Notes under the pieces: generated by a model | Told to the model about the DNA's origin: nothing | Database searches by the model: none | What the model saw: the letters and a program-made list of their open reading frames with translations, nothing else | Assembly: GCF_900626135.1 (NCBI RefSeq) | Contig: NZ_LR130785.1 | Span: forward strand, 1-64,000 | Source of the DNA: Senegalia massiliensis | Lineage (GTDB): Bacteria; Bacillota; Clostridia; Tissierellales; SIT17 | Length of the DNA: 64,000 bases | Direction: 5' to 3' | In this document: in pieces, positions 52,743 through 63,947 of the stretch | Position numbering within the stretch: the first letter of the stretch is position 1 | Layout of the letters: the number at the start of each line of letters is the position of its first letter | Made by a program: the position numbers and the translations under genes

Positions 52743-54704
52743 CTATTTATTTTCTTCATGTATTTTAAAAGGTTTATAAGGTCTTCCTTCTCCTCTATAA
52801 TATTTACTAAATAATTCATAATACTCAAGTCTAAGTGATTGAATACCAACTATTAGACCTTCTAAAGCAATTATTATTATATTTCCAATAGTTAACACTA
52901 TTATGCTAAAACCTAAGTTGCTTAAAATATCAGATATAACTTGAAATGCCATAAATAACCCTACATGTGTTAAGGCAAATGCTCCAATCCTTATAAAAGA
53001 AAGTGTATTACTAATCATACTAAGTAATGTTTCAATTATTTCAAATGAACTTTCTATATAATAAGCACCTATATCTTCAGAATATAAAGGTTTATTCCCA
53101 AAAATAATATTTGTTAAAGGCTCTCTTAATATCATTAATGCTATTAAAATTAAGGATATTATAATTCCTAAAAATATTGAAATCTGAGGTATGTTTAAGA
53201 AATTCTGTGCTACCAAATAAAGTACAATTCCATAAAATAATCCACCAACAATTCCATTTTTCCCAAATAAAGCATCTTCATATTCACTTAATCTTATTCC
53301 ATTAATAATATTAAATATATAAGCTATAAATACTAAAAATACACCTGCTGAAACTGAAGCTATTAAAACAGTTTGTATATTTTCAAAAGGTCTGATTACT
53401 AATGCAGGAATTATCTCTTCAAAACCAAATATACTTCCATATAAAACCCCAAATATCATAGAGCTTATTCCAATTCTTGATATAAGTTTTGCAAATTTAC
53501 TTCCATTTTTTCTACTTAAATAAATCCCTCCAACGGTTATCACAAAACCTTGACCTACATCACCAAACATAGCTCCAAAAAACAACATATATGTTATTGC
53601 TAAGAAGGGAGTAGGGTCTAATTCCTTGTATGAAGGCGTTGCATACATCTCTATAAGGTATTCAAAAGGAGATAATAACCAATTGTTTTTTAATTTTGTA
53701 GGAGGATTTAATGATGTAGTTAAATTTTCTTCCTTTTCATAATGAATAGTTATATCAAAATCTTTTAATCTTGATTCAAACTCATGTGTACAATCCGTAG
53801 GTATCCATGCAGATAAATAAAAAAAGTATTTAGTAGCTACCATTAATTTTTTTAAGCTATTTACTCTTTCCTGTAGTTTGAATATTGAATAACACCTTTC
53901 AATCATTTCTCTATTTTCCTGTTTGAAATTTTCTAGTTTTTCTCTAACTTTTAATAATTCTGACTTTTTATTGTGTTTTTCTTGATTTAATTGTTCTATT
54001 ATATCTTTAGGTTTACCTTTAAATCCCTTTTTAATATCTAATTTTTTAAAACTTAAAGAACGTAATATTCTTTCAGTTTCTTTGCCTAAGTCAACTGGAA
54101 ATATTACAAGATAAAGTTCTCCAGAGTTTAAAGTATCTTCATGTAAAACTATCGCGGGAATATTTTCATAGTTTTTTTTCAATTTTATTCTGTTTTCTTT
54201 AGATAATAATCCAAAATAATAATTAAATCTTTCCATATTATCTAATTTTTCAATCTCTATATCCAATCCTTCTATTAGCTTTATATTATCAAGTGATTTT
54301 TGTATATTGTCCATATGACCTTTAATTTTTTCTCTTTTATTCATTATAGGTAAGATTTTGTTATAAAGCTCATCCATATTTTTTTCCATGTCATCTAAAC
54401 TACAATTTTCATCTATATATTCTTCCTTTATATCAAAGCTTTCATCGTATATTTTTTCTATTAGTTTCATTTTTTCAAGAGCTTTTTTATAACCTTCATG
54501 TAAAGTTAAAGGATGAACACTTGCCATTCCTGCTAAACTTTCTACATTTTTTTCTGTTACATCTAAATTAAATCTACTTTGTTTTATTTCATTTAATGCA
54601 CTTACTACATCTAAATTTCCAGAAAGTATAATTTGTCTTGCAATTTTATCTACATCTTCAATTGAACCTACTAAATTTATCATAGACATTTTTTCTATAC
54701 TCAA
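52743..54704 (-). CDS. atpI: V-type ATP synthase subunit I (membrane stator)
   Basis: Stator subunit of Vo, 653 residues. The N-terminal cytoplasmic half (to about 340) is helical and coiled; the C-terminal half has seven or eight membrane spans, with the ion path segment FIRIGAFALTHVGLFMAF including the essential Arg. MFFGAMFGDVGQGFVI is another family signature. Start TTG follows GGAGGTG and directly abuts the atpC stop. Length is typical. Confidence 0.94.
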   Translation of the reverse strand: MSIEKMSMINLVGSIEDVDKIARQIILSGNLDVVSALNEIKQSRFNLDVTEKNVESLAGMASVHPLTLHEGYKKALEKMKLIEKIYDESFDIKEEYIDENCSLDDMEKNMDELYNKILPIMNKREKIKGHMDNIQKSLDNIKLIEGLDIEIEKLDNMERFNYYFGLLSKENRIKLKKNYENIPAIVLHEDTLNSGELYLVIFPVDLGKETERILRSLSFKKLDIKKGFKGKPKDIIEQLNQEKHNKKSELLKVREKLENFKQENREMIERCYSIFKLQERVNSLKKLMVATKYFFYLSAWIPTDCTHEFESRLKDFDITIHYEKEENLTTSLNPPTKLKNNWLLSPFEYLIEMYATPSYKELDPTPFLAITYMLFFGAMFGDVGQGFVITVGGIYLSRKNGSKFAKLISRIGISSMIFGVLYGSIFGFEEIIPALVIRPFENIQTVLIASVSAGVFLVFIAYIFNIINGIRLSEYEDALFGKNGIVGGLFYGIVLYLVAQNFLNIPQISIFLGIIISLILIALMILREPLTNIIFGNKPLYSEDIGAYYIESSFEIIETLLSMISNTLSFIRIGAFALTHVGLFMAFQVISDILSNLGFSIIVLTIGNIIIIALEGLIVGIQSLRLEYYELFSKYYRGEGRPYKPFKIHEENK

Positions 54705-55766
54705 TTATTTCACCTCCTTGCTAATTTCTCTTATTATATATCTTTCTGTTTCTTTTTTATCTAAATCATATCTTATGGATTCAGCTATAGATATTATATC
54801 TCTTATTTCATATTCTAATAAATGGATATAGCTTACAGCAACCATTATATTCATTTTTCCTTGATTAAAATAATCTAAAAATCTATTATACATATAAGTT
54901 TCTAATTTTATTTCCATATATAAGTCTATTGTATTTTTATCTTCAAATAAAAAATAATACGGAGTAGTAGCTACTATTTCTATAAAATCTTGTTCAGAAT
55001 TTGCATAACTAAGTTTTTTAATTAAATTATAATTTGTTATTCTTCCACCTTTTAAAGCATAATTTACTAGCTCTTCTTTAGATAAATTAAAAAATTTACG
55101 GCCTCTATATAACCACTCTATATTTAAAAGATCTATATTTATGCCTAATATATCTTCTAAAGTTTTTCTATCTGTGCTTTTTAAATGTTCAATCTGTTCA
55201 TATAATTTTGTAAAATAAAATCTATCTAGGTTCATCTCAATATAAAACATCAGTCTATCTTCTTCTTCGTCTAAATAAGGATAAAGTCTATCATAATATA
55301 TTGTTCCTTTTAAATTTTCTATTAACTCAGAAGTATTTTTTGATTTAATTAACTTATCATGATCAATAGTACTATAACTTCCTTTGTAAAGTATCAAATC
55401 TTTTATTGAATCTAAATCTTTTCCTCTAGCAAGAGTTCTTAGATATAGTTTTAAATCTTCTATCTCAAATTTTTTAAATAGTATTTTAAATAGTTTTCTA
55501 TATTCACCAATGAAAAAATGAATTATTTTCTCATATTGATTTTTCATATATTTTTTAAGATATATTTCTAACTTATCTCTATGTATACCTTTTGTATTAA
55601 TTTGCTCTAATGCTTCACTATATCCTGTATTAGATTTTAAATAATCTACAAAATCTTCAATATTTTTTTTTGATATTAAATTTTCATAATCATTCAATGT
55701 AAGCATGTTTCGTTTCAATGCTCTTATTTTAGTATTTACAGCAGCAAACTTTGTAACACTACTCAA
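54705..55766 (-). CDS. atpC: V-type ATP synthase subunit C (d-type, rotor cap)
   Basis: Funnel-shaped subunit linking the shaft to the rotor ring, 353 residues, all helical. Family segments include AAVNTKIRALKRNML near the N-terminus, RNTLARG-like LRTLARGKDLD, and NIEWLYRGRKFFNLS. TTG at 55766 is the likely start, 7-9 bases after AAGGAGTG; a GTG 9 bases earlier is in that site. It precedes atpI without spacing. Confidence 0.9.
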   Translation of the reverse strand: MSSVTKFAAVNTKIRALKRNMLTLNDYENLISKKNIEDFVDYLKSNTGYSEALEQINTKGIHRDKLEIYLKKYMKNQYEKIIHFFIGEYRKLFKILFKKFEIEDLKLYLRTLARGKDLDSIKDLILYKGSYSTIDHDKLIKSKNTSELIENLKGTIYYDRLYPYLDEEEDRLMFYIEMNLDRFYFTKLYEQIEHLKSTDRKTLEDILGINIDLLNIEWLYRGRKFFNLSKEELVNYALKGGRITNYNLIKKLSYANSEQDFIEIVATTPYYFLFEDKNTIDLYMEIKLETYMYNRFLDYFNQGKMNIMVAVSYIHLLEYEIRDIISIAESIRYDLDKKETERYIIREISKEVK

Positions 55767-55788
55767 CGTATTCACTCCTTAGATAAAA

Positions 55789-56100
55789 TTATATTTCTAA
55801 TATTTCTTTTAGAGCTTTTTCAATTATTTCATCTTTATTTTCACTATATATTTGTTTGAAGTTTGAAATCTTTTTTTCTTTTTTATTTTCCATAAATTTA
55901 ATAGTTTTATAGGTTTCTTGTCTTATAAAATTTGTTTCTTTTTGTATTTTTTCTTCTGCTTTTTTTTGCTCTCTATCCTCTATATCTTGAAAATACATTC
56001 TCAAGTTATTTTGCTTTTGCTCTATTAAATCCTTAGTTCTTTGTTCTAAGTCAGTTGCCTCTTTATCTATATCAATTATCTTTTTTATAATCTGTTCCAA
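55789..56100 (-). CDS. V-type ATP synthase subunit G/H (peripheral stalk)
   Basis: First gene of the operon: 103 residues in a single long charged helix (for example QRTKDLIEQKQNNLRMYFQD), the form of peripheral-stalk subunit G/H that pairs with E. TTG at 56100 follows AGAGGTGATATAT; the GTG 9 bases earlier is the ribosome site. Coiled-coil proteins diverge fast, so the call relies mainly on position and shape. Confidence 0.8.
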   Translation of the reverse strand: MEQIIKKIIDIDKEATDLEQRTKDLIEQKQNNLRMYFQDIEDREQKKAEEKIQKETNFIRQETYKTIKFMENKKEKKISNFKQIYSENKDEIIEKALKEILEI

Positions 56101-56138
56101 ATATATCACCTCTATTAATTTTGAATTTTCATATAATT

Positions 56139-56168
56139 ATATTATATCTCTTTAAATTTTAAATTCAA
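56139..56168 (-). promoter_or_regulatory. Likely sigma-A promoter of the V-ATPase operon
   Basis: TTGAAT, 18 bases, then a perfect TATAAT, with 38 bases to the first start codon. It lies in the short gap after the methyltransferase terminator. Confidence 0.45.
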
Positions 56169-56201
56169 CTCTACACTAATAATATACCCATTAAACAAAA
56201 A

Positions 56202-56227
56202 AAAGACTCAAACTGAATTAAGCCTTT
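56202..56227 (-). terminator. Intrinsic terminator of the methyltransferase gene
   Basis: Ten-bp RNA stem AAAGGCTTAA/TTTGAGTCTTT with two G-U pairs and loop TTCAG, then a run of about eight T residues on the minus strand. It overlaps the stop codon. Confidence 0.75.
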
Positions 56228-56781
56228 TTTATAACAATATATATTGAATCTTTATATTCCATTTCAGTATAATATGCTATATCTAAAATTTTAAATTTTT
56301 TACTAAACAAATTTATTAATTCATCCTTATCATAATATACAAATTTTAATCCATCTACTACTTCTTCTGTTTCTCCTCTCCAAAAACTATGAACAGTTAT
56401 ACCATCATTGTTCAGTATATCATATTGTCTATTTATTGATTCCTTTAATTCATCTTTATCTAAATGTATTAAAACCTTATTTGAATAAATAGAATCAAAT
56501 TTTCTATCTATATTTAAGGTTTTAGCATCAAGTAATAATAGTTCTATATCTTTATTTTCATCACTATATAAATCTAAAAAAGCCTTTGATTTATCAGAAC
56601 CAGTAACTTTATAATCTTTTTTAAGTAAGTTTAAATCTTTTCCTGGTCCCATACCTAGTTCTAAAATTGTAGAACCTTTTTGTAAATATTTCTTTAATAT
56701 GTTAACTAAATAAGTTCCATCTATTCCTTCTGCCATATTAATATATTCTTTTGCATTTTCTATATTATCGAAATATGCCAT
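56218..56781 (-). CDS. Class I SAM-dependent methyltransferase
   Basis: Cytoplasmic methyltransferase of 187 residues with a Rossmann SAM site. Motif I is ILELGMGPGKD, motif II acidic end is VTGSDKSKAFLD, and IELLLLDAKTL and FDSIYSNKVLIHL follow in order. Start ATG follows AAGGAGGGAT. Single gene with its own terminator, between the V-ATPase operon and an ABC-F gene. Substrate (small molecule or other) is not predictable from the sequence. Confidence 0.85.
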   Translation of the reverse strand: MAYFDNIENAKEYINMAEGIDGTYLVNILKKYLQKGSTILELGMGPGKDLNLLKKDYKVTGSDKSKAFLDLYSDENKDIELLLLDAKTLNIDRKFDSIYSNKVLIHLDKDELKESINRQYDILNNDGITVHSFWRGETEEVVDGLKFVYYDKDELINLFSKKFKILDIAYYTEMEYKDSIYIVIKKA

Positions 56782-56825
56782 ATAATCCCTCCTTAGTTTA
56801 GTATAGTATATGAATTATATAGTTA

Positions 56826-58721
56826 TTATTTGCTTTTTTCTTCTTCTATTTTTTCAGCTAATCCATTTAAATATATCCATCTTTCCATCTTTGCTTCTAA
56901 CTCTTTTTCCAATATTTCCTTTTCTTTTAATAGATCTTGTAATAAAACATAATCTGAAGTAGTATCATTTATTTTTTTATCAACTTCTTCTATTTTAGTT
57001 TCTAAATCTAATATAATATCGTCTATTTCCTCATATTCTTTTTTTTCATTATAAGAAAATTTTAATTTTTGACTTTTAGATTTCTCTTTATTTTTCTTTT
57101 CATTGTTAGTTTTTTCTTCTTTTTTAAATAATGTATTTATTGCTTTATCTCTACTCTTTTTAAATGCAGTATAATTACCTGTATGTTGTACTATTTCACC
57201 TTTACCTTTAAATTCAAATAATTTTTCTGCTATTTTATCTAGAAAATATCTATCATGTGAAACTGCTATTACAGCTCCATCAAAGTTTTCTAAATAATCT
57301 TCTAGTATTCTTAAAGTTTCTATATCTAAATCATTTGTAGGTTCATCTAATAATAATACATTAGGTGTTTCCATAAGAACCCTTAAGAGATGTAACCTTC
57401 TTTTTTCACCACCAGAAAGCTTAGATATATATGACCATTGTAAATCTTTTGAAAAGAGAAAGTTCTCCATCATTTGAGATGCAGTTATTTTATCTCCATC
57501 TCCTGTTTCTATATATTCTGCTCCTTCTTTTATATATTCAATTGCACGTTGATTTCCATCAATATGAGAAGTCTCTTGAGAAAATAATCCTATTTTAACA
57601 GTTTCACCTATCTCTACTTTCCCAGCATCAAGATTTGTAATTCCAGTTATTATATTTATCAAAGTAGATTTGCCTATTCCATTTTCTCCTATTATACCTA
57701 CTCTATCATCTCTTAATACTGTATAAGTAAAGTCTTCTATTATTTTCTTTTCACCATAAGATTTAGATATGTCTTTTAATTCAACAATCTTTTTACCAAG
57801 TCTTCTACTTCCAACTGATATATCTATATTTTCTTTTGTAGTATCTATTTTACTTTCTTTTAAATTCTCAAATCTATTAATTCTTGCTTTTTGTTTTGTA
57901 GTTCTTGCTTTTGCACCAGTTCTTATCCATTTTAATTCACTATTATATAACTTTTTTCTTTTCTGCTCTTCTTTTTCTAAAAGTTCTTCTCTTTCTAGTT
58001 TCTTTTCTAAAAAGTAATTATAGTTACCCATGTATTCATATATATTCTTGTTATCTAATTCTATTATTTTGTTCACTATTCTATCTAGAAAATATCTATC
58101 ATGGGTTATCATTAATAAAGCACCTTTTCTATTATTTAAATATTCTTCTAGATAATCTATTGAATCATTATCTAAATGGTTTGTAGGTTCATCTAATATT
58201 AATAAATCACATGGTTTTATAAGAGCAGATGCAAGAGCTATTCTCTTTTTTAATCCTCCAGATAAATTGTCTACTTTTCTAGTAAAATTACTTATGCCTA
58301 ATTTAGTTAATATTGATTTTGCTTCACTTTCTAATTCCCATGCATTTTTCTTATCCATTTCTGATGATAATTTTATTATCTTTTCGTTTGAAGTATTTTT
58401 ATCTTCTATAGCCTCATTATATTCTCTTATAGTTTTCATAATATCACTATTCCCTTGAAAAACTTGCTCTAATATAGTTGCACCTTTTTCAAAATGAGGA
58501 TTTTGACTCAAATATTCTATTCTTATATCATTTCTTTTAATAATTCTACCACTATCAGGACTTTCTTTTCCTGTAATTATTTTTAATAAAGTGGATTTGC
58601 CTGTTCCATTTATTCCGATAAGACCTATCTTATCTTCTTCATTTATTCCAAAAGTTATATTATTAAATAATTCTTTCTCTCCATATCTCTTTGATATATT
58701 TTCTATAGTTAATAAATTCAA
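56826..58721 (-). CDS. ABC-F family ATPase, Uup-type
   Basis: Soluble twin-ATPase of 631 residues. First domain: Walker A GINGTGKST, signature LSGGLKKRIAL, Walker [13 protein letters not shown]. Second: GENGIGKST, LSGGEKRRLHL, LLLDEPTNDLD. The linker is basic (KARTTKQKARINRFENLKES). A C-terminal coiled coil of about 80 residues (IDDIILDLETKIEEVDKKI) marks the Uup type, linked in other bacteria to ribosome function and DNA-element excision. TTG at 58721 follows AGAGGTG; the GTG 9 bases earlier lies in that site. Both ATPase sites look intact. Confidence 0.9.
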   Translation of the reverse strand: MNLLTIENISKRYGEKELFNNITFGINEEDKIGLIGINGTGKSTLLKIITGKESPDSGRIIKRNDIRIEYLSQNPHFEKGATILEQVFQGNSDIMKTIREYNEAIEDKNTSNEKIIKLSSEMDKKNAWELESEAKSILTKLGISNFTRKVDNLSGGLKKRIALASALIKPCDLLILDEPTNHLDNDSIDYLEEYLNNRKGALLMITHDRYFLDRIVNKIIELDNKNIYEYMGNYNYFLEKKLEREELLEKEEQKRKKLYNSELKWIRTGAKARTTKQKARINRFENLKESKIDTTKENIDISVGSRRLGKKIVELKDISKSYGEKKIIEDFTYTVLRDDRVGIIGENGIGKSTLINIITGITNLDAGKVEIGETVKIGLFSQETSHIDGNQRAIEYIKEGAEYIETGDGDKITASQMMENFLFSKDLQWSYISKLSGGEKRRLHLLRVLMETPNVLLLDEPTNDLDIETLRILEDYLENFDGAVIAVSHDRYFLDKIAEKLFEFKGKGEIVQHTGNYTAFKKSRDKAINTLFKKEEKTNNEKKNKEKSKSQKLKFSYNEKKEYEEIDDIILDLETKIEEVDKKINDTTSDYVLLQDLLKEKEILEKELEAKMERWIYLNGLAEKIEEEKSK

Positions 58722-58785
58722 TTTTTTCACCTCTTAAAAATTTCTATATATATTATATCATTTTTAAGAGGTATGAAAAAACTAT

Positions 58786-60420
58786 CTAAAACCCAAAAAG
58801 TCTAAATATAGTCAAAAATGGTACATATAATATATTGTTTAAAAATACATCTATTATTATAAAGAAGGTAGGATATGTTATAAATGATAAGTCCATGCAT
58901 TTTTTCTTAGATTCTTTATAAAATATAAAAGTAGCTAATCCTGAAATCATATTCATAGCTAGAGGGCCTAATATTCTATAAAAATTACTGAAAAAGAAAT
59001 TTGGATAATATATTTCATTCCCTTGTGTAAAATATATAAATTTAAATACTATTATATTTGCAATTATATATATACCTATCATGACTGCTATCTTTATAGA
59101 ATCTTTACTATATCCTTTATTAAAATAAGTAAAGTAAAATATTCCTAAAGGTAATGCCATCACAAAAATTATCATAAGTCCTCTAATCACTGTATACATT
59201 ATTGATATAAAAGGTATAACTACTGCTTTTAAGCTAGCTGATAAATAATCTTCTCTTGTTATGCGTTCTTTAGCCATCATTTCCTCTGAATCACTAAATA
59301 TTCTAAGATCATCACTATCATAGACCACCTCATTAAATACTACATATTTGTATCCATTAAACTTTACCATTTCAATCTGACTTGAATATTCATCAGTAGT
59401 AGCGATAAATTCTACATTTTTAACTTCACCATTTTTCTTAAGTGTCATATCAAATATATCATTTTTATCTGAGGAATATTGATTCTTTGAGTTTTCTCCA
59501 GATCCTATTATATGAATTTCATTATTTTCCACATATGTTTCTATATCTGATTCCAATTCATATATATCATAATTATCCAGATAATATTTGCTACTTTCAA
59601 AATCCAAGGTATCTTTATCAATTCTAATATTATTTATTTGATAATTTTTACTTCCATCTTTGTTTAATCTCTTTAAATAAGTTACAACTAATCTATCTTC
59701 TAAATTATCTATATTTATATCTTTTATACTATATCCAGTATATTTATTTATATCAACTAAAACAATATTCTCATTTTTTCTCTCATTAAAAAGAGTTAAT
59801 AACTCTCTATCCTTACCTTTATCCTCTACAGATACTAACAAGTTATCTTCTGGACTATAATATGCGCTCTTTATATTTCTATCATTTTCTTTTTCAAATA
59901 TATTTTCTAACTCTTCATTTTGAAATTTATAAGCTAATACTTTTTCATCATTAGATGTAGTTATTATTATATCTTCATCTATCATACGTACAGTTAAATA
60001 ATTTACATTTTCAATTATTTTTATAGGTTCTAAAAACTTATCTCCATCAAATGTAGACATATATACATTATTTTTGTAAAGATAAATATATTTATCTTTT
60101 ATTAAATATGATTGATTTACATTCTTATACTCAAAATTAGAAATTTCATTAGTTCCACTATCCTTTACTTCACCTTTTTTATCTATAATATTAAAGTTAA
60201 ATTTATTAGGTTTTTCTATATTTAAGTTGAGTATATTATCTTCTAATGAGGATAATTTAAAATCATCATCATTTGTTTCACCAATTTTAAAGTCTTCACT
60301 CCAACTATCTGTAAAGCTTATTTCACTAATATTTAGAAAATTATAAAAATGCATAGAAATCATTACAATTACTAATACAACTACTATTAATGTACTTCTA
60401 AAAAATATTTTATTTTTCAT
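58786..60420 (-). CDS. Membrane protein with outside beta-repeat domain and C-terminal spans
   Basis: Protein of 544 residues with one N-terminal span (STLIVVVLVIVMISMHFYNF), about 360 outside residues with short beta repeats (YKNVNQSYLIKDKYIYLYKN type strands), and four or five C-terminal spans. The same layout forms the second half of the M28 fusion at 37.5-40.5 kb, suggesting a shared module. ATG at 60420 follows GGGGGA; an in-frame codon 12 bases earlier is weaker. I recognise no named family and no catalytic motif. Confidence 0.75.
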   Translation of the reverse strand: MKNKIFFRSTLIVVVLVIVMISMHFYNFLNISEISFTDSWSEDFKIGETNDDDFKLSSLEDNILNLNIEKPNKFNFNIIDKKGEVKDSGTNEISNFEYKNVNQSYLIKDKYIYLYKNNVYMSTFDGDKFLEPIKIIENVNYLTVRMIDEDIIITTSNDEKVLAYKFQNEELENIFEKENDRNIKSAYYSPEDNLLVSVEDKGKDRELLTLFNERKNENIVLVDINKYTGYSIKDINIDNLEDRLVVTYLKRLNKDGSKNYQINNIRIDKDTLDFESSKYYLDNYDIYELESDIETYVENNEIHIIGSGENSKNQYSSDKNDIFDMTLKKNGEVKNVEFIATTDEYSSQIEMVKFNGYKYVVFNEVVYDSDDLRIFSDSEEMMAKERITREDYLSASLKAVVIPFISIMYTVIRGLMIIFVMALPLGIFYFTYFNKGYSKDSIKIAVMIGIYIIANIIVFKFIYFTQGNEIYYPNFFFSNFYRILGPLAMNMISGLATFIFYKESKKKCMDLSFITYPTFFIIIDVFLNNILYVPFLTIFRLFGF

Positions 60421-60658
60421 ACTATCCCCCATTATCTAAATTATATTTATTTATATAATTTTATCATAATTTCAATGCATAATATGTCTGAAAATTATGA
60501 AGAAATTGAAACATATTATTTTTTATTTAATTTATCTAGTTTAATTTTTATATTCTATAAAAGTATGTATATTCCTTTTTTTATTCTATATGAAGTTATA
60601 AAATATTATGATATAATTTATTGGAATTGTAAAATTATATGTAAAGGATGAAAATTAA

Positions 60659-62242
<1,584 letters not shown>

Positions 62243-62245
62243 TTT

Positions 62246-62283
62246 AAAAGAGATATATTGACTCGAGTCAATCTATCTCTTTT
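62246..62283. terminator. Bidirectional terminator
   Basis: Eighteen-base arms (AAAAGAGATATATTGACT and near-perfect complement, one mismatch) with a 2-base centre. It lies between the convergent ykpA-like and VOC genes, with T-runs. Confidence 0.82.
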
Positions 62284-62293
62284 TTATATTTCC

Positions 62294-62644
62294 TTATAAA
62301 AACTTTTGTACTTCTATAGTGTATCCATTATTATCCTTTAAAAAGAAATGATATATATTAAACTTTTCGTTCTTTTTAGGCTTATCTTCTATATTTATCC
62401 CCTTATTTTTAATACTTTCATACATTTTATCTACATCATCAACTATTAATGTGAGAATAGGACTTTTCTCATCTATAGTTTTATTTATATGAGTGCAAAA
62501 CCCAATAGATGATCCCTGATTTATTTTATAAATCATACATGTTTTTTGGTCTTTATAAAGTTCAAGTTCTAATACATTTCTATAAAAATCATCAGTTTTT
62601 TTTAGATTATTTGTTCCTAAAAACAATATAAACTCATTATACAT
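62294..62644 (-). CDS. VOC family (glyoxalase/bleomycin-resistance-like) protein
   Basis: Small beta-alpha-beta-beta-beta fold protein, 116 residues from ATG at 62644, preceded by AGAGGTGAAA. Upstream in-frame codons extend into the end of hemL and lack a ribosome site. Recognisable pieces are YRNVLELELYKD, LTLIVDDVDKMYESIKNKG and FFLKDNNGYTIEVQKF, with a Glu at the usual metal position near the end. It follows hemL closely on the same strand. The reaction cannot be told from the sequence. Confidence 0.82.
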   Translation of the reverse strand: MYNEFILFLGTNNLKKTDDFYRNVLELELYKDQKTCMIYKINQGSSIGFCTHINKTIDEKSPILTLIVDDVDKMYESIKNKGINIEDKPKKNEKFNIYHFFLKDNNGYTIEVQKFL

Positions 62645-62654
62645 TTTTTCACCT

Positions 62655-63947
62655 CTACTTTTTAAAAGCCACTTTAAATGCCTTTCCTGCTGCATCTATT
62701 GTTTTTTCTATATCGCAATCTGTATGTGCTGTTGATAAAAATAATCCTTCAAATTGTGCTGGTGGTAAAAGAATTCCTTGCTTTAGCATTTCTTTAAAGA
62801 ATACCTTATATTTATCTGTATCTGATTTCATAACTTGACTGTAACTATCTACAGGTCCTTGTGACATAAATATACATATCATAGCTTTTACTCTATTTAT
62901 AGTCACATCTATATTTAATTTTTCTATATGTTCATTTAATCCTTTTTCTAACTTCTTAGCCTTTTTTTCTAAATCACAATATATTTCCTTGTTATTTTCA
63001 AGTATTTCTAAAGTATTATAGCCCATATACATTGCTAATGGGTTCCCTGAAAGCGTTCCTGCTTGATATACACCACCTAATGGTGCTATCATATCCATTA
63101 TTTCAGCTTTTCCACCATAAGCACCTACTGGAAGTCCTCCACCTATAATTTTTCCAAAGCAAGTGAGATCTGGATTTATATCATATATTCCCTGGGCACC
63201 AGAGTATGATAATCTAAATCCTGTTATAACTTCATCAAATATAAGTAGGGAGTTATATTCCTTTGTAATTTCTCTAAGACCTTCTAGGAATTCTTTCTTG
63301 GCTTCAACTACTCCCATATTTCCTGCTACTGGTTCTACTATTACTGCTGCTATATCATTTGAATCTTGAAATGCTTTTTTCACTGAATCTATATTGTTAT
63401 ATTCACATACTATTGTATCTTCTATTACTGTAGAATTTACTCCAGGGCTTGTAGGAATTCCATAAGTAAGTGTACCTGAACCTGACTTCACAAGTAATCC
63501 ATCTGAATGACCATGATAACAACCTTCAAATTTTATTATTTTTTTCTTTTTTGTATAAGCTCTTGCAAGTCTTAAGGCACTCATTGTAGCTTCTGTCCCT
63601 GAATTTACCATTCTCACTTTTTCTACTGAAGGGTATGCATCTACTATTTTCTTTGCCATTTTAGTTTCTATTTGAGTAGGAAGTCCATAACTTGTACCTT
63701 TTTTAAATTCATCCTCTATTCCATTTACTAACTTTTCATTACTATGTCCTAATATAAGTGGTCCCCATGAGCAAATATAGTCAATATATTCATTTCCATC
63801 TAAATCATATATTTTACTTCCTTTAGCTTTTTCTATAAATATTGGAGCTATATCTACAGAACCAAAAGCTCTTACAGGGCTATTTACTCCCCCTGGAATA
63901 TATTTTTTAGCTTCATCAAATGCTTTCTTTGACTTTTCAAATTCCAT
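62655..63947 (-). CDS. hemL: Glutamate-1-semialdehyde 2,1-aminomutase
   Basis: PLP enzyme of the C5 heme pathway that turns glutamate-1-semialdehyde into 5-aminolevulinate. The 430 residues show the family start (AKKYIPGGVNSPVRAFG), the PLP region with EGCYHGHSD, LLIFDEVITGFR and the Schiff-base lysine in CFGKIIGGGLPVGA, and GGVYQAGTLSGNPLAM. Start ATG follows AAGGGGGAG and overlaps the upstream gene's stop by one base. That upstream gene ends like hemB, consistent with a hem operon reaching beyond the window. Confidence 0.95.
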   Translation of the reverse strand: MEFEKSKKAFDEAKKYIPGGVNSPVRAFGSVDIAPIFIEKAKGSKIYDLDGNEYIDYICSWGPLILGHSNEKLVNGIEDEFKKGTSYGLPTQIETKMAKKIVDAYPSVEKVRMVNSGTEATMSALRLARAYTKKKKIIKFEGCYHGHSDGLLVKSGSGTLTYGIPTSPGVNSTVIEDTIVCEYNNIDSVKKAFQDSNDIAAVIVEPVAGNMGVVEAKKEFLEGLREITKEYNSLLIFDEVITGFRLSYSGAQGIYDINPDLTCFGKIIGGGLPVGAYGGKAEIMDMIAPLGGVYQAGTLSGNPLAMYMGYNTLEILENNKEIYCDLEKKAKKLEKGLNEHIEKLNIDVTINRVKAMICIFMSQGPVDSYSQVMKSDTDKYKVFFKEMLKQGILLPPAQFEGLFLSTAHTDCDIEKTIDAAGKAFKVAFKK